DNA from: Oscillospiraceae bacterium | Lineage (GTDB): Bacteria > Bacillota_A > Clostridia > Oscillospirales > WRJC01 | Reading direction: 5' to 3' | Length of the DNA stretch: 40,440 nucleotides | NCBI GenBank assembly: GCA_009785015.1 | Contig: WQXD01000004.1 | Location: 1 to 40,440 of the forward strand | Part shown: positions 25,645 through 34,823 of the stretch, piece after piece | Layout: each line of letters opens with the position of its first letter | Numbering within the stretch: position 1 is the first letter of the stretch | Notes under the pieces: model-generated | The model's input: the letters and a program-made list of their open reading frames with translations, nothing else | The model's database searches: none | What the model was told of the DNA's origin: nothing | Made by a program: the position numbers and the translations under genes

Positions 25645-26517
25645 TTAATCTTTCATGCCCGACGAGGCCATTGTTTCTATTATGTTCGACTGGGTCACTA
25701 TGAAGACGGTTATCGGAACCACCATCATGACCACCGTGGAGGCGGCCCCCGCCCCCGCGCGCACGATACCGCCCGCCAGTATCTGCCCGATGGCGTAAGT
25801 GAAAGTCTTGAGCTGCTCGCTTTGGATATATATCGAAGCCCCCGTGTTCCAGACGCCCTGGAAAGTGAAGATGATCAGCGTGAGCCAGGCGGGTTTCACC
25901 ATCGGCATCGCTATATACCAGTAGGTCTTGAGCTCCCCCGCGCCGTCGAGGCGCGCGGACTCGATGACTGAGTCCTGTATCGCCGAGTCCATGAACTGCC
26001 CCATCAGGTACAGGCCCAGAGTGGCGCAGAACCACGGGACTATGATGGCGAAATAGGTGTCAACCCAGCCGAGAATGCTCATTGTGAGAAAGTTCGTTAT
26101 TCCGGCCACCGTGGCGTTGAACATCAGCGAGAGCATGACGATCTGAAACAACAGGTTGGCGCCCGGGAATTTTATCTTTTTCAGCGCGTAGGCCGTGAGC
26201 GAGGCGAACACCAAGTTGCCGAAAGTAGCGGTGATGGATATGAGTATTGTGTTGAATATATACCGGGAAAACGGCACCCACGAAGTGCTCATCAGCCTGA
26301 ACAGGTCCCCGTAGTTTTTGAGCGTTGGGTTCACCACGAAGAACCTCGGGGGGAATATCCAGAGTTCGTCGAGGGGCTTTAGGGACTGGATTATGGCGTA
26401 GAACATCGGAATGAACATAAAAGCCCCGAATATTATCAAAATCGTGTTTATCGCTATGTCGCCGCCCAATGAGCGGTTGAGGGCGTGGTTGTGTTTTTTT
26501 ATTCTCAGCTTAGCCAT
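25645..26517 (-). CDS. Carbohydrate ABC transporter permease, MalG type (first pair)
   Basis: The 290-residue permease has six predicted membrane segments, beginning INTILIIFGAFMFIPMFYAII, and the EAA loop VIESARLDGAGELKTYW-x-x-MPM. The PPRFFVVNPTLKNYGDLF segment after the first helix is typical of CUT1 MalG-type subunits. It follows the MalF-type gene by 3 bases. The protein presumably forms the membrane channel with it and takes cargo from the large binding protein at the operon start. Confidence 0.93.
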   Translation of the reverse strand: MAKLRIKKHNHALNRSLGGDIAINTILIIFGAFMFIPMFYAIIQSLKPLDELWIFPPRFFVVNPTLKNYGDLFRLMSTSWVPFSRYIFNTILISITATFGNLVFASLTAYALKKIKFPGANLLFQIVMLSLMFNATVAGITNFLTMSILGWVDTYFAIIVPWFCATLGLYLMGQFMDSAIQDSVIESARLDGAGELKTYWYIAMPMVKPAWLTLIIFTFQGVWNTGASIYIQSEQLKTFTYAIGQILAGGIVRAGAGAASTVVMMVVPITVFIVTQSNIIETMASSGMKD

Positions 26518-26520
26518 ATT

Positions 26521-27492
26521 TTATGTACCTACTTTCGATAATAATCTGTTGACAAGCAAGTTTGCGCCAATCATCAAAAAGAATAGCAGCGTGGCGATCG
26601 CCGAAGCGTAGCCCATCTCAAATCTCCCGCCCCCGTAGTCGTCAAGGTGGTGCATTATCGTGTGCGCCGCGTAGTCGATTGAAGGGAACCCGGCCAAGTT
26701 GCTGACCACCGCGCCGAACCCGAAGGAGCCCGTTATGGTCATGACCGCGCCGAACATGAGCTGGCTTTTCATCAGAGGCAGCGTGATATACCAGAGTTCC
26801 TGCCACCTGTTCCTGATTCCGTCCACCGCGCCCGCCTCGTAATACGACCGGTCAACCACCTGCAGCCCCGCGATGAAGGCCAGAAACGAGGTGCCCAGCG
26901 AGAGCCACAACGCCACCACTATGCACAGCGGCATGACGTATGTGGCATTCTGAAACCAGAGTATGGGCGACTGTATGAAGTTGAAGCGGATGAGCAGGCT
27001 GTTGGCGTAGCCGTACTGGTCGCTGGAAAAAATCACCTGCCAGATCATATACACCTGCCCCGATATGGACGGGGCGTAGAAGATGAGCGTCACGAACGCC
27101 CTCATCTTGGGTGAGAGCTCGTTGATGAACCAGGCCATCATAAACGAAAGCAGATAGCTGATCGGCCCCGTGACCGCGGCGAATATGAAGGTGTTTTTTA
27201 TAGCGGTCAAAAATATGTCGTCGTCGAGCAGCAGCCTTATATAGTTGTCCAGAAAGACAAACTTGGGGAATTCGAGCATGTTGAAAATGGTCAGGCTGAA
27301 AAAGAGCGATAATACGACCGGCAGCACGACGAAGACGGTAAACAGGAGAAAAAACGGGGCCACCATGAAATACCCTACTTTGTTTACCCTCATCTCCCTC
27401 AGCGTCCACTGCCATTTAGTCATGTCGCCCCTGTTGATGGCCCGCTTTTTTTCGGGGTTTTGGCCATCTGTGGTTATCGGTGTGTCCGACAT
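26521..27492 (-). CDS. Sugar ABC transporter permease, MalF type (first pair)
   Basis: The 323-residue permease has a polar N-terminus (about 1-40), six membrane segments starting YFMVAPFFLLFTVFVVLPVV, and the EAA loop YYEAGAVDGIRNRWQELWYITLP. GGAGG lies about 8 bases before the ATG. It is the second gene of the operon, 63 bases after the binding-protein stop, and pairs with the MalG-type permease next to it. Confidence 0.93.
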   Translation of the reverse strand: MSDTPITTDGQNPEKKRAINRGDMTKWQWTLREMRVNKVGYFMVAPFFLLFTVFVVLPVVLSLFFSLTIFNMLEFPKFVFLDNYIRLLLDDDIFLTAIKNTFIFAAVTGPISYLLSFMMAWFINELSPKMRAFVTLIFYAPSISGQVYMIWQVIFSSDQYGYANSLLIRFNFIQSPILWFQNATYVMPLCIVVALWLSLGTSFLAFIAGLQVVDRSYYEAGAVDGIRNRWQELWYITLPLMKSQLMFGAVMTITGSFGFGAVVSNLAGFPSIDYAAHTIMHHLDDYGGGRFEMGYASAIATLLFFLMIGANLLVNRLLSKVGT

Positions 27493-27555
27493 GAAACTTC
27501 TCCTCCTTAAAAATCAAATTTATTTTTATTTTTGTTTTTTCAATTTAGTCTTGTC

Positions 27556-30500
27556 TTAGTCCGCCTGAGAGAGAGTGTTCTCCCTGTCCAATCTCCTGCC
27601 CTGTTTGTCGCGGGGGATTATGGGCATATCGAATTCGGATCTCTTTCTGCTGAGCTCTTTGTTTATCTCCACGAGATAATCCTGTATCAGGTCTGTGACC
27701 GAGGCGCCGGTGTTGTAATTGCCCTTCCAGGCGAAGTCGACATAACGGCCCACTATGTAGCTGCCCGGAACTTCGGGGGTGGCTTCGAGGTACTTGAACT
27801 GTTCCTGGAGGTTGCGGTAATCCGCCGTCGGCCAGGGCATGTTGGCGAGCGCTTCCAAGTTTGCCGTGGGGTATTTCGCCGCCGCGCCCATCATGGCCAC
27901 GAGTTCCGCGCCGAATCTGCCCTGAGCTTCCGCTCCGACCCACCACTGCATAAACGCCCACGCGTTGTCGGTATTGTTTTTCTCGCCCGAAGATTTCATC
28001 ATCAGCGTGCAGGTGACGCCCGCCGGCGAAGTCGGGTCGACTATGAGCCTGGCGCCCGTTTCGCTCTGGCCCGCCGAGCGGTACAAAGACCCCGTCCGGG
28101 CTTCATACTCTTCGTCCTGGGCGGTCTTTTCCCTCACCGTGCCCGGCAGCGGAACAAATTCCCAAAGCCCGCGTATCTCGGGGGCGAACACCATCAGCTG
28201 GTTGTAGGCGTCATAGCCCTGCACCGATATGGGCATATCTCCCTGCCTGAACCGGTTCATGAAATCGTAGGTCACCGGGAAGCGGTATTCCGTGTAAAGT
28301 TTCGCCATCGACTTCAGCGAATCGAGCGCGATATTGCCGTCCAAGTTTATCTCTATGCCGTCGCCCTTGTACAGGGGCACGTTCTGCTGGAACATGAATA
28401 TGGTCAGCGGCCCCATTCCGGGAGTTATGCCCACATCCAAGTTCTTCTTCTGCAGCACCGGCACCGCCTTGTAGAGCTCGTCCCAGGTGGTGGGCACTTC
28501 CAGTTCCAATTCGACGAATATGTCCTTTCTGTAGAACAGCATTGAGAACGTCTGCGTTTCGGGGATGCCGAACACCTGAAGCTTCAATTTGTCCTGCTGC
28601 TCGCTGTTCTGCAGGGTGAGGGGCACCATCGCCGACGGGGTGAAGAAACTCCTCACTTCTTCAAAGCTCTTTATACCCCTCGAGGCGTCGCCCCCCGAGA
28701 AGCTGGTCGGCTGCAGGTTGCCGTCTTTGTCTTTCTCATAGTTGAGCGGCAGCACCGCGCTTCGAATGGCCAAGTTCACCGCGTCGCCGCCTCCGTTTGA
28801 AAGCGCCACGTCGGGGCCCACCCCGGCGAGCACGGAAGGCAGAAGCGAGCCGCCCGCCACGAGCTTGAGGTTGACCTGTATGCCGGTGCGCGCCGAGAAG
28901 TCGACTACCATCTGCCTTGCCACCTGCGCCTGGTCGCGCCCGGCGAGCGAGAGCCCGCCCACGGCCGCTCCCGCGGAGCCCATCCAAACCTCGACCACCT
29001 TGGATTTGTCCTTTATCTCCTCCATGGCGCCCTGAGAGTTGTAATCCGAGAAGAACGACATAAGAAAAGACGAAAACTCAAAGGCCACGGCCTCGAAGAA
29101 ATTCGCTTCGGACTTGGGCAGTTTGTCGTCTATTTTTTGTATTTTTATGAAATCCAGGTCGAGCGGCTGGTTGCGCCTCTCCAAGAGCCATGTCGACATG
29201 CCGCCGATATTTGTCTTGAAGGTGTCCATTCCGGGGGCGATCCTGTCGGTGTTGTTGGCCATGCGGTCCAATTGCAGCGCCATCCTGTCGAGCATGACCG
29301 TGTGCTCGCCCTTGGCGCCTATGACCTCTTCAAACTTCGCGGCGATTTCGCGGAGGTTTTCCGCTTCATCCCACATGCCCTCGATGGTGGCGGGGATCGT
29401 GCGCATGAAGCCGTAATCCCTGAAGGCGTCGGGGGTGGCGCCGGTTATCATCCTGATTTTGCGGTATATTTCGTTTAGATGCATCACGCTGACTTCGACC
29501 TTGCCCAAAAGCTCGGCCATCTCGCCCAGCGAGACCTCCAGCTCTATGGTGTGCTTTCCTTCGGTGAAATAGAACTCGAAATATTTTTTCTTGGCGTCCT
29601 TGTCTTCGCCGACCACCGTACCGTCGCTGAGTGGCTCTACCTGCCAGTCGTCGGAGAAGTTGAAGCGCAGGCTGTTGGCCTCCGCGAAAGGCATCTGGCC
29701 GTCGATTCTCAGTTTTCTCGAGGAATACACGCCCGAATAGATGGCCTGTTTGAATCTGGGGGCGATGTAGTACAGGCCCTCGCCGCCCGCCGGCACTTCG
29801 AATTCATACCTTATCCACTGGCCGTAAATCTGCCATTTGTTGCTGCCGATGGAGTTCAGCCTTATCCTCGAGGCGTCCTGGGGCTGCGTTATGGCGGAGG
29901 TCCTGTCGTTTAACGCGTATATTGTGATCTCGGAGGTCGCCGTGGGGGTCTGCGCCTGTATCAGGGCTATGTCGGCTGTGCCCTTTTTGTCGGGGAAGCC
30001 GGCCCTGTACTCGTCGTAGGTGGGTATTCTCGGCGCCACCACGAATCTCAGCTCGCTCACATAGACCGCTTCCCTCACCGTTTCAAGCGTCAGCACGTGG
30101 TCGCCCGCGGTCAGGTAATAATAGAAAGGTTCCTTGACAAATCCCGAAGAGTCCTCCGAGAGCACAGTCCTCCATTCCGGGGCCTCGGATTTTGTCGGCC
30201 TTATCTCGTTGTTTTTTATGTCCTTCAAAAAAGTTTTTTCGCCTGTATCCGGGTCGGTTTCATAGTCGTCCGCGTAAACTTTCGGGAGCGTTATGTAGCG
30301 GGCTTCCCTGAAGGGCACTTTGCCGTCGATTTTGATAAGCCGCTCAATCGCCGAGGTTTTGCCCACCACCTGCAGATAAGTGAATTCCAGGTTGTACAGC
30401 CCTTCTTTTTCCACCGTAAAGGAAAAAGACACCGCGTCCGAATCGGGCAGCAGTATGGCGTTTCTGCCCAGCTGCTCCGAAGTGGCGACGCCTTTGGCCG

Positions 30501-30813
30501 TGGTCAGCTCGGCGTCGGTGAGCAAATTCGCCGGGGAGATCACGATCGGCTTGTCGGACCCGAGCGGCATTGCGCCGTGTTCTTCCAGGTACATCTCGCT
30601 TCTCGCTTTGAGATACTCGATGTACGGCACCGCCTCGAGCACTTCCTTCACCGCCGCTATCCGGGACAGCCTCTCCTTTTCCTCTTCGGATTCGGCGGCT
30701 GACACCATTAAGGCGGGCGTGAGCGCGGCGAATATCATCAGCAAGGCGAGAAAAGCGCAGAACTTTCTCTTTTTGTCCGAAACCTTATGCCCTCTGACAA
30801 CTTCATCTTTCAT
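27556..30813 (-). CDS. Very large extracellular sugar-binding protein with duplicated N-terminal beta-sandwich domains
   Basis: The 1085-residue protein begins with a signal peptide (about 15-39, VSA-A). Two similar beta domains follow (about 90-265 and 285-460). Both carry the pattern IDGKVPFREA / IDGQMPFAEA and then FYYYLTAGDHVLTLE / FEFYFTEGKHTIELE, like carbohydrate-binding modules. A helical region (about 460-600) leads to a MalE-type solute-binding domain (about 604-1085) that starts SKVVEVWMGSAG and includes ARTGIQVNLKLVAGGSLLPSVL and PTTWDELYKAVPVLQKK. Typical sugar-binding proteins have 400-500 residues, so this is more than double. No lipobox is seen after the signal, so anchoring is unclear. 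AGGAGG precedes the ATG; it is the first gene of the operon. Confidence 0.87.
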   Translation of the reverse strand: MKDEVVRGHKVSDKKRKFCAFLALLMIFAALTPALMVSAAESEEEKERLSRIAAVKEVLEAVPYIEYLKARSEMYLEEHGAMPLGSDKPIVISPANLLTDAELTTAKGVATSEQLGRNAILLPDSDAVSFSFTVEKEGLYNLEFTYLQVVGKTSAIERLIKIDGKVPFREARYITLPKVYADDYETDPDTGEKTFLKDIKNNEIRPTKSEAPEWRTVLSEDSSGFVKEPFYYYLTAGDHVLTLETVREAVYVSELRFVVAPRIPTYDEYRAGFPDKKGTADIALIQAQTPTATSEITIYALNDRTSAITQPQDASRIRLNSIGSNKWQIYGQWIRYEFEVPAGGEGLYYIAPRFKQAIYSGVYSSRKLRIDGQMPFAEANSLRFNFSDDWQVEPLSDGTVVGEDKDAKKKYFEFYFTEGKHTIELEVSLGEMAELLGKVEVSVMHLNEIYRKIRMITGATPDAFRDYGFMRTIPATIEGMWDEAENLREIAAKFEEVIGAKGEHTVMLDRMALQLDRMANNTDRIAPGMDTFKTNIGGMSTWLLERRNQPLDLDFIKIQKIDDKLPKSEANFFEAVAFEFSSFLMSFFSDYNSQGAMEEIKDKSKVVEVWMGSAGAAVGGLSLAGRDQAQVARQMVVDFSARTGIQVNLKLVAGGSLLPSVLAGVGPDVALSNGGGDAVNLAIRSAVLPLNYEKDKDGNLQPTSFSGGDASRGIKSFEEVRSFFTPSAMVPLTLQNSEQQDKLKLQVFGIPETQTFSMLFYRKDIFVELELEVPTTWDELYKAVPVLQKKNLDVGITPGMGPLTIFMFQQNVPLYKGDGIEINLDGNIALDSLKSMAKLYTEYRFPVTYDFMNRFRQGDMPISVQGYDAYNQLMVFAPEIRGLWEFVPLPGTVREKTAQDEEYEARTGSLYRSAGQSETGARLIVDPTSPAGVTCTLMMKSSGEKNNTDNAWAFMQWWVGAEAQGRFGAELVAMMGAAAKYPTANLEALANMPWPTADYRNLQEQFKYLEATPEVPGSYIVGRYVDFAWKGNYNTGASVTDLIQDYLVEINKELSRKRSEFDMPIIPRDKQGRRLDRENTLSQAD

Positions 30814-30892
30814 AAAAAAATTCCTCCTTAGTTTTGTGGTATTATAAATTTCGCTTTTGATTTTCGTGATTTTCGGAGCGGTTATTGTGCAA

Positions 30893-30942
30893 CTTGTTTA
30901 ATAAAGAGCGGGAAAAAACGTGAAATTTGATAGATTAAACAA
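30893..30942. promoter_or_regulatory. Spaced inverted repeat, candidate operator of the transporter operon
   Basis: TTGTTTAAT (30894-30902) and ATTAAACAA (30934-30942) are exact reverse complements 31 bases apart, in the early untranslated region of the transporter mRNA. A dimer or tetramer regulator could bridge the two half-sites. An RNA stem is the alternative. No regulator gene lies next to the operon. Confidence 0.4.
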
Positions 30943-30955
30943 CTGCGTAAATAGT

Positions 30956-30984
30956 ATATTATCACAAGCTTTTGGTTTTGTCAA
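30956..30984 (-). promoter_or_regulatory. Promoter of the transporter/DUF5696 operon
   Basis: On the minus strand TTGACA (30984-30979) and TAATAT (30961-30956) are 17 bases apart, and TG lies one base before the -10, making an extended -10. The 5' untranslated region is about 135 bases and carries the inverted repeat listed separately. Confidence 0.78.
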
Positions 30985-31333
30985 GCGCAAAAAAAAAAAT
31001 ATTGACCGCCGGAAATTTTTTTTATTCGGTCTTTTTCCGCTTTGTCCGGGCGCTTTTTGTTTTCCGGCGCTTGTGCTGATTTTTACATAAATTGGCATAA
31101 AAATCCAAAAAAGGCGAAAATTTTCATTTCAAATTTTCGCCTTTTTTTGCACCTGTTTTGATTAAATTTTGCCGCAATTCCTTAATAATTTGTATTTACG
31201 GCGCCAAATGCGGAAGGGTTTTTTTTTGTTGGCGTCCCCAAAAATCCCGGCGAAAAACCGCCCCGTAAAACGGCTTGAAATTCACCTCAAAAAGCTTTTT
31301 TGGTTATTTTGCACAAATTTATTCAAAAAAATT
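30985..31333. other. Non-coding gap between transporter and clpC operons
   Basis: About 350 bases without a supported gene. It holds the strong bidirectional terminator (31107-31148), a run of ten A bases near 30990, a T9 run (31218-31226) and a GC-rich stretch with short imperfect repeats (31230-31275). I see no promoter beyond that of the transporter operon at its edge. Confidence 0.6.
31107..31148. terminator. Strong bidirectional intrinsic terminator
   Basis: GGCGAAAATTT (31113-31123) pairs exactly with AAATTTTCGCC (31131-31141) around a 7-base loop. Six As precede and seven Ts follow, so each strand has a U-run after the stem. It lies about 185 bases past the clpC stop on the minus strand and ends the ctsR operon. 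Confidence 0.9.
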
Positions 31334-33775
31334 TTACAATTTTAAGTATTTTATTTCACCCTCTTCCGCCGTCGCCAAAACGCCGTCGCCCTTTTGTATT
31401 TTGTTCTCCAGCATCTCCAGCGAGAGGGTGTCCTCGATTTTCCGCTGTATGGCGCGCCTGAGCGGCCTCGCGCCGTAGATGGGGTCATAGCCCTCTTTGC
31501 TTAAAAGCTCCGCGCACCCCTCGTCGAAACTTATATTGATCCCCAAAACTTCCATGCGTTTTTTGATCTCGTCCAGCATTTTCTGCGTTATCTGCCTTAT
31601 TTCGACGTCGGAGAGTTTTCCGAAGGTTATGATCTCGTCTATTCTGTTTAAAAACTCCGGCCTGAACGTGGCTTTCAGCGCTTCCAAAGATTTTGACTTT
31701 GTGTTTTTGCCGGCTTTCGGAGATTCCTCCGCCGCGAACCCGAGCGCTTTGCCCCCTGCGAAGCTTTCCGCGCCCACATTGGAGGTCATGACGATCACCG
31801 TGTTTTTGAAGTCCACTTTTTTGCCCCGGGAGTCGGTGAGCAGCCCGTCCTCCAATATCTGCAGCAGTATGTTGAACACGTCGGGGTGCGCTTTTTCTAT
31901 TTCGTCGAACAAAATCACCGCGTAGGGCTTTTTCCTGACTTTTTCGGAGAAATGCCCGCCGTCGTCGTAGCCCACATATCCCGGGGGCGAACCGATCAGC
32001 TTCGAGACGCTGTGTTTTTCCATAAACTCCGACATATCGACCCTTATCATAAAGTTCTCATCTCCGAACAGCGCCTCGGACAGCGCCTTGCACACTTCGG
32101 TTTTGCCCACCCCGGTGGGGCCGAGGAAGATAAATGAGCCCGCGGGGCGTTTCGGGTCCTTTAAACCCGCCCTGCTGCGCCTGATCGCCCTCGCCACGGC
32201 GTTCACCGCTTCATCCTGCCCGACAATCCGCTTGTGCAGCTCTTTTTCCAAGTTCACCAATTTTTCGGCCTCTTCGGTCTGCAGCTGTTTTACGGGGATA
32301 TTGGTCCAGGCGGTCACGATGTCCGCGATGCTGTCCCCGTCTATGGCCAATTTGGCCATATCGCCGTCCTTTTTGTCCTTCCAGTGCTTCTCTCCGCCGG
32401 CGAGCTGGTCGCGGAGCTTTTTTTCCTCGTCCCTGAGTTTCGCCGCCTTTTCGAAATCCTGCGAGTTTATCGCCTCTTCCTTTTCGCCGGTCAGCTGTTT
32501 TACGCGGTTTTCCAGTTCCTTGAGCTCCGGCGGCGCCACAAGCGCCGATATCTTGGCCTTTGAAGCCGCTTCGTCGATCAGGTCGATCGCTTTGTCGGGC
32601 AGGTATCTGTCGTTTATATACCGCTTTGACAGTTTGGCAGCGGCAACAATCGCTTCGTCGGTGATTTTCACTTTGTGGTGGGCTTCGTAGCGGTCCCTGA
32701 GCCCCTTGAGGATTTCGACCGTTTCCTGCTCCGAGGGCTCGCCCACCAAAACGCTCTGAAACCTTCTCTCGAGCGCGGCGTCTTTTTCTATATGCTTCCG
32801 GTACTCGTCAGTGGTGGTCGCGCCGATCACCTGGATTTCGCCCCTTGAAAGCGCGGGTTTGAGTATATTCGCCGCATCGACCGCCCCTTCGGCCGCTCCC
32901 GCGCCGATCAGCGTGTGGATCTCGTCGATGAACAGTATCACATTCGCGTTTTTCTTTATCTCACCCATCACGTTTTTGATGCGTTCCTCGAATTCGCCCC
33001 TGTATTTTGAGCCGGCGATCATGCCGGACAGATCCAGGCTCACCACTCTCTTGTCAGCCAGCGTGTCGGGCACGTTTTTTTCGACTATCTTCCGGGCGAG
33101 CCCTTCCGCCACGGCGGTTTTGCCCACGCCCGGCTCCCCTATCAGGCAGGGGTTGTTTTTGGTGCGCCGCGAGAGTATCTGCACCACCCTCTCCATTTCG
33201 GCCTCCCTGCCGATTATGGGGTCGAGTTTGTTTTGTTTTGCCTCTGCTGTCAGGTCTTTTCCGTACTGGTCTAAAACGGGGGTGTTTGCCGCCGCCCCCG
33301 GTTTCGGCCCGGAGGCGGAATAAGAAGGCACGGGGCCCGAAAAATATTCCGATATGTCGTCATACAGCGCTTTGGCGTCCGCTTTTTCGGCTGATAAAAT
33401 CTGCGCCGCCGCGCAGTCGGATTCTTTGAGCATGGCCATCAAAATATGCTCCGTCCCCACGTAATCGTGCCCGAGCTTTTGCGCCTCGCCCGGTGCCGAC
33501 GAGATTATGGCTTTGGTATGCGCGGTCATCGCGGTCATATCACCGGCGGCCGCAGCGGGCCCGTCCGCGGCGGACATGGAGAGCAGCCGGGATTTCACAT
33601 TTTCGAATGTGACCGCTTTGTTTTCGAGTATTTTGGCCGCGGCGCAGTTTTTATCCATGAGCAAGGCCAGAAGCAGATGCTCGCTGCCCGCATGGGGACA
33701 ATTCAAGCTGCGCGCCGCGGCTACGGCGTTGTTTACCGCGTTATTTGCGGATTTTGTAAAATTATTCATAAACAT
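31334..33775 (-). CDS. clpC: AAA+ unfoldase ClpC
   Basis: ClpC unfolds proteins for ClpP and in Bacillus reads phosphoarginine as a degradation tag. The 813 residues have two N-terminal Clp repeats (about 1-150), the first AAA+ module with GEPGVGKT (near 213), and a middle domain with a UVR motif (DFEKAAKLRDEEKKLRD, about 445-470). The second AAA+ module has GPTGVGKT (near 552), and a C-terminal domain follows. The GSPPGYVGYDDGG pore loop is present. The ATG at 33775 has GAGGTG 6 bases upstream; a second ATG two codons on is less well spaced. It overlaps no neighbour and follows mcsB by 22 bases. Confidence 0.97.
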   Translation of the reverse strand: MFMNNFTKSANNAVNNAVAAARSLNCPHAGSEHLLLALLMDKNCAAAKILENKAVTFENVKSRLLSMSAADGPAAAAGDMTAMTAHTKAIISSAPGEAQKLGHDYVGTEHILMAMLKESDCAAAQILSAEKADAKALYDDISEYFSGPVPSYSASGPKPGAAANTPVLDQYGKDLTAEAKQNKLDPIIGREAEMERVVQILSRRTKNNPCLIGEPGVGKTAVAEGLARKIVEKNVPDTLADKRVVSLDLSGMIAGSKYRGEFEERIKNVMGEIKKNANVILFIDEIHTLIGAGAAEGAVDAANILKPALSRGEIQVIGATTTDEYRKHIEKDAALERRFQSVLVGEPSEQETVEILKGLRDRYEAHHKVKITDEAIVAAAKLSKRYINDRYLPDKAIDLIDEAASKAKISALVAPPELKELENRVKQLTGEKEEAINSQDFEKAAKLRDEEKKLRDQLAGGEKHWKDKKDGDMAKLAIDGDSIADIVTAWTNIPVKQLQTEEAEKLVNLEKELHKRIVGQDEAVNAVARAIRRSRAGLKDPKRPAGSFIFLGPTGVGKTEVCKALSEALFGDENFMIRVDMSEFMEKHSVSKLIGSPPGYVGYDDGGHFSEKVRKKPYAVILFDEIEKAHPDVFNILLQILEDGLLTDSRGKKVDFKNTVIVMTSNVGAESFAGGKALGFAAEESPKAGKNTKSKSLEALKATFRPEFLNRIDEIITFGKLSDVEIRQITQKMLDEIKKRMEVLGINISFDEGCAELLSKEGYDPIYGARPLRRAIQRKIEDTLSLEMLENKIQKGDGVLATAEEGEIKYLKL

Positions 33776-33797
33776 TTATGTCACCTCGTTTTTATTT

Positions 33798-34823
33798 TTA
33801 CTTGATAATCGATTGTATATACTCCGCCCTTAAAATATCCCTGTTTTTTTCGGAGCCGAACCGCAAACTCATATTGGCGGGCATTGCCCCAACCAAAAGC
33901 GCGTCCAAGGTTTTGATTTCGATATCGGGCACGATACCGCAGCTTATCCCGAGCCGTATCATGGAATACAGCGACAAAAACTCGGAGCTCGATATCATGT
34001 GGGCGTATTTTGCGGTCCCGCAGGCCCTTTTTATTTTATCCCTGATCAAATCGTTTGAATTTTTCAATATATCGCTTCTGCCCGCCCTCTCGAGCTCGAT
34101 TATCTTCCGGGTCACGGCCTTGATTTTTTCGAGCGTCTGTTCTTCGGAAATGCCGAGCGTTATGTTGTTGGATATCTGGTACAAATCCCCGCCGACCTCC
34201 GTCCCCTCGCCGTAAAAGCCGCGTATCGCCGCCCCTATTTTGGGCAGCTCCGCCGTGACGGCCTGTATTTTGCGGCTGGCGGTCAGCGCCGGCAGGTGCA
34301 GCATCACCGAAACCCTGAGACCCGTCCCGAGGTTTGTGGGGCACTGGGTCAGATACCCGAAATCCTCGTCGTAGGCGTAATCGAGCCCTTTGTCGGCGAG
34401 GTCGTCGAATTTGTTTGCCGGCTCATACGCCTCATATATCGCAAAGCCCGGCTTTATGCTCTGGACTCTTAAGTGATCTTCTTCGTTCACCATCGCGTAA
34501 AGCCCGTTTTTCTGGTCGGCGATCAGCTCCTTTTCTTCGGGGCCCTTGACGAAATCCAAGCTCACGACCCGCGCCTCCATCAGCGCCCCCGCTTCCTCCG
34601 GCGAGAGCGAAGAAAAATCGATGAATTCGTATCCGGCGCATTCTCCAAGGGCGCCGTTTATCGTTTCGATCACTTTTTTTCTGCCTGTTTGGTTCAGTCT
34701 TCCCGGAAAGGGGAAATCGGCCAGGTTGCGCGCGAGCCTGACCCGCGAGCTCACCGCTGCGTCGCATTCCGGCCCCAAAACCGGATTTTCGCCGCTCAAT
34801 ATTTTTTTCACATTCGCGTTCAT
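33798..34823 (-). CDS. mcsB: Protein-arginine kinase McsB
   Basis: McsB phosphorylates arginines and so marks proteins, including CtsR, for ClpCP. The 341 residues have the guanidino-kinase catalytic fold: SSRVRLARNL, NEEDHLRVQS, the CPTNLGTGLR loop with the reactive cysteine, and HLPAL. The C-terminus holds RDILRA (328-333), the RDxxRA allosteric phosphoarginine pocket known in Bacillus McsB, and it seems intact. It overlaps the mcsA stop by ATGA. Confidence 0.97.
   Translation of the reverse strand: MNANVKKILSGENPVLGPECDAAVSSRVRLARNLADFPFPGRLNQTGRKKVIETINGALGECAGYEFIDFSSLSPEEAGALMEARVVSLDFVKGPEEKELIADQKNGLYAMVNEEDHLRVQSIKPGFAIYEAYEPANKFDDLADKGLDYAYDEDFGYLTQCPTNLGTGLRVSVMLHLPALTASRKIQAVTAELPKIGAAIRGFYGEGTEVGGDLYQISNNITLGISEEQTLEKIKAVTRKIIELERAGRSDILKNSNDLIRDKIKRACGTAKYAHMISSSEFLSLYSMIRLGISCGIVPDIEIKTLDALLVGAMPANMSLRFGSEKNRDILRAEYIQSIIK

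Noticed and set aside
27532..28545. Long plus-strand frame (337 codons) opposite the binding-protein gene
   Set aside because: It has no ribosome site, an Arg/His-rich composition typical of antisense frames in G+C-rich genes, and the opposite frame is a clear binding protein.
30898..31098. 66-codon minus-strand frame in the gap upstream of the binding-protein gene
   Set aside because: It runs through the strong promoter and the inverted repeat, has poly-Lys/Phe runs from A/T tracts and no ribosome site.
31200..31240. GGCGCCAA...TTGGCGTC imperfect hairpin with T9 in the loop
   Set aside because: Only six clean pairs and the T-run is in the loop, so it is not a convincing terminator; the nearby hairpin at 31107-31148 is much stronger.
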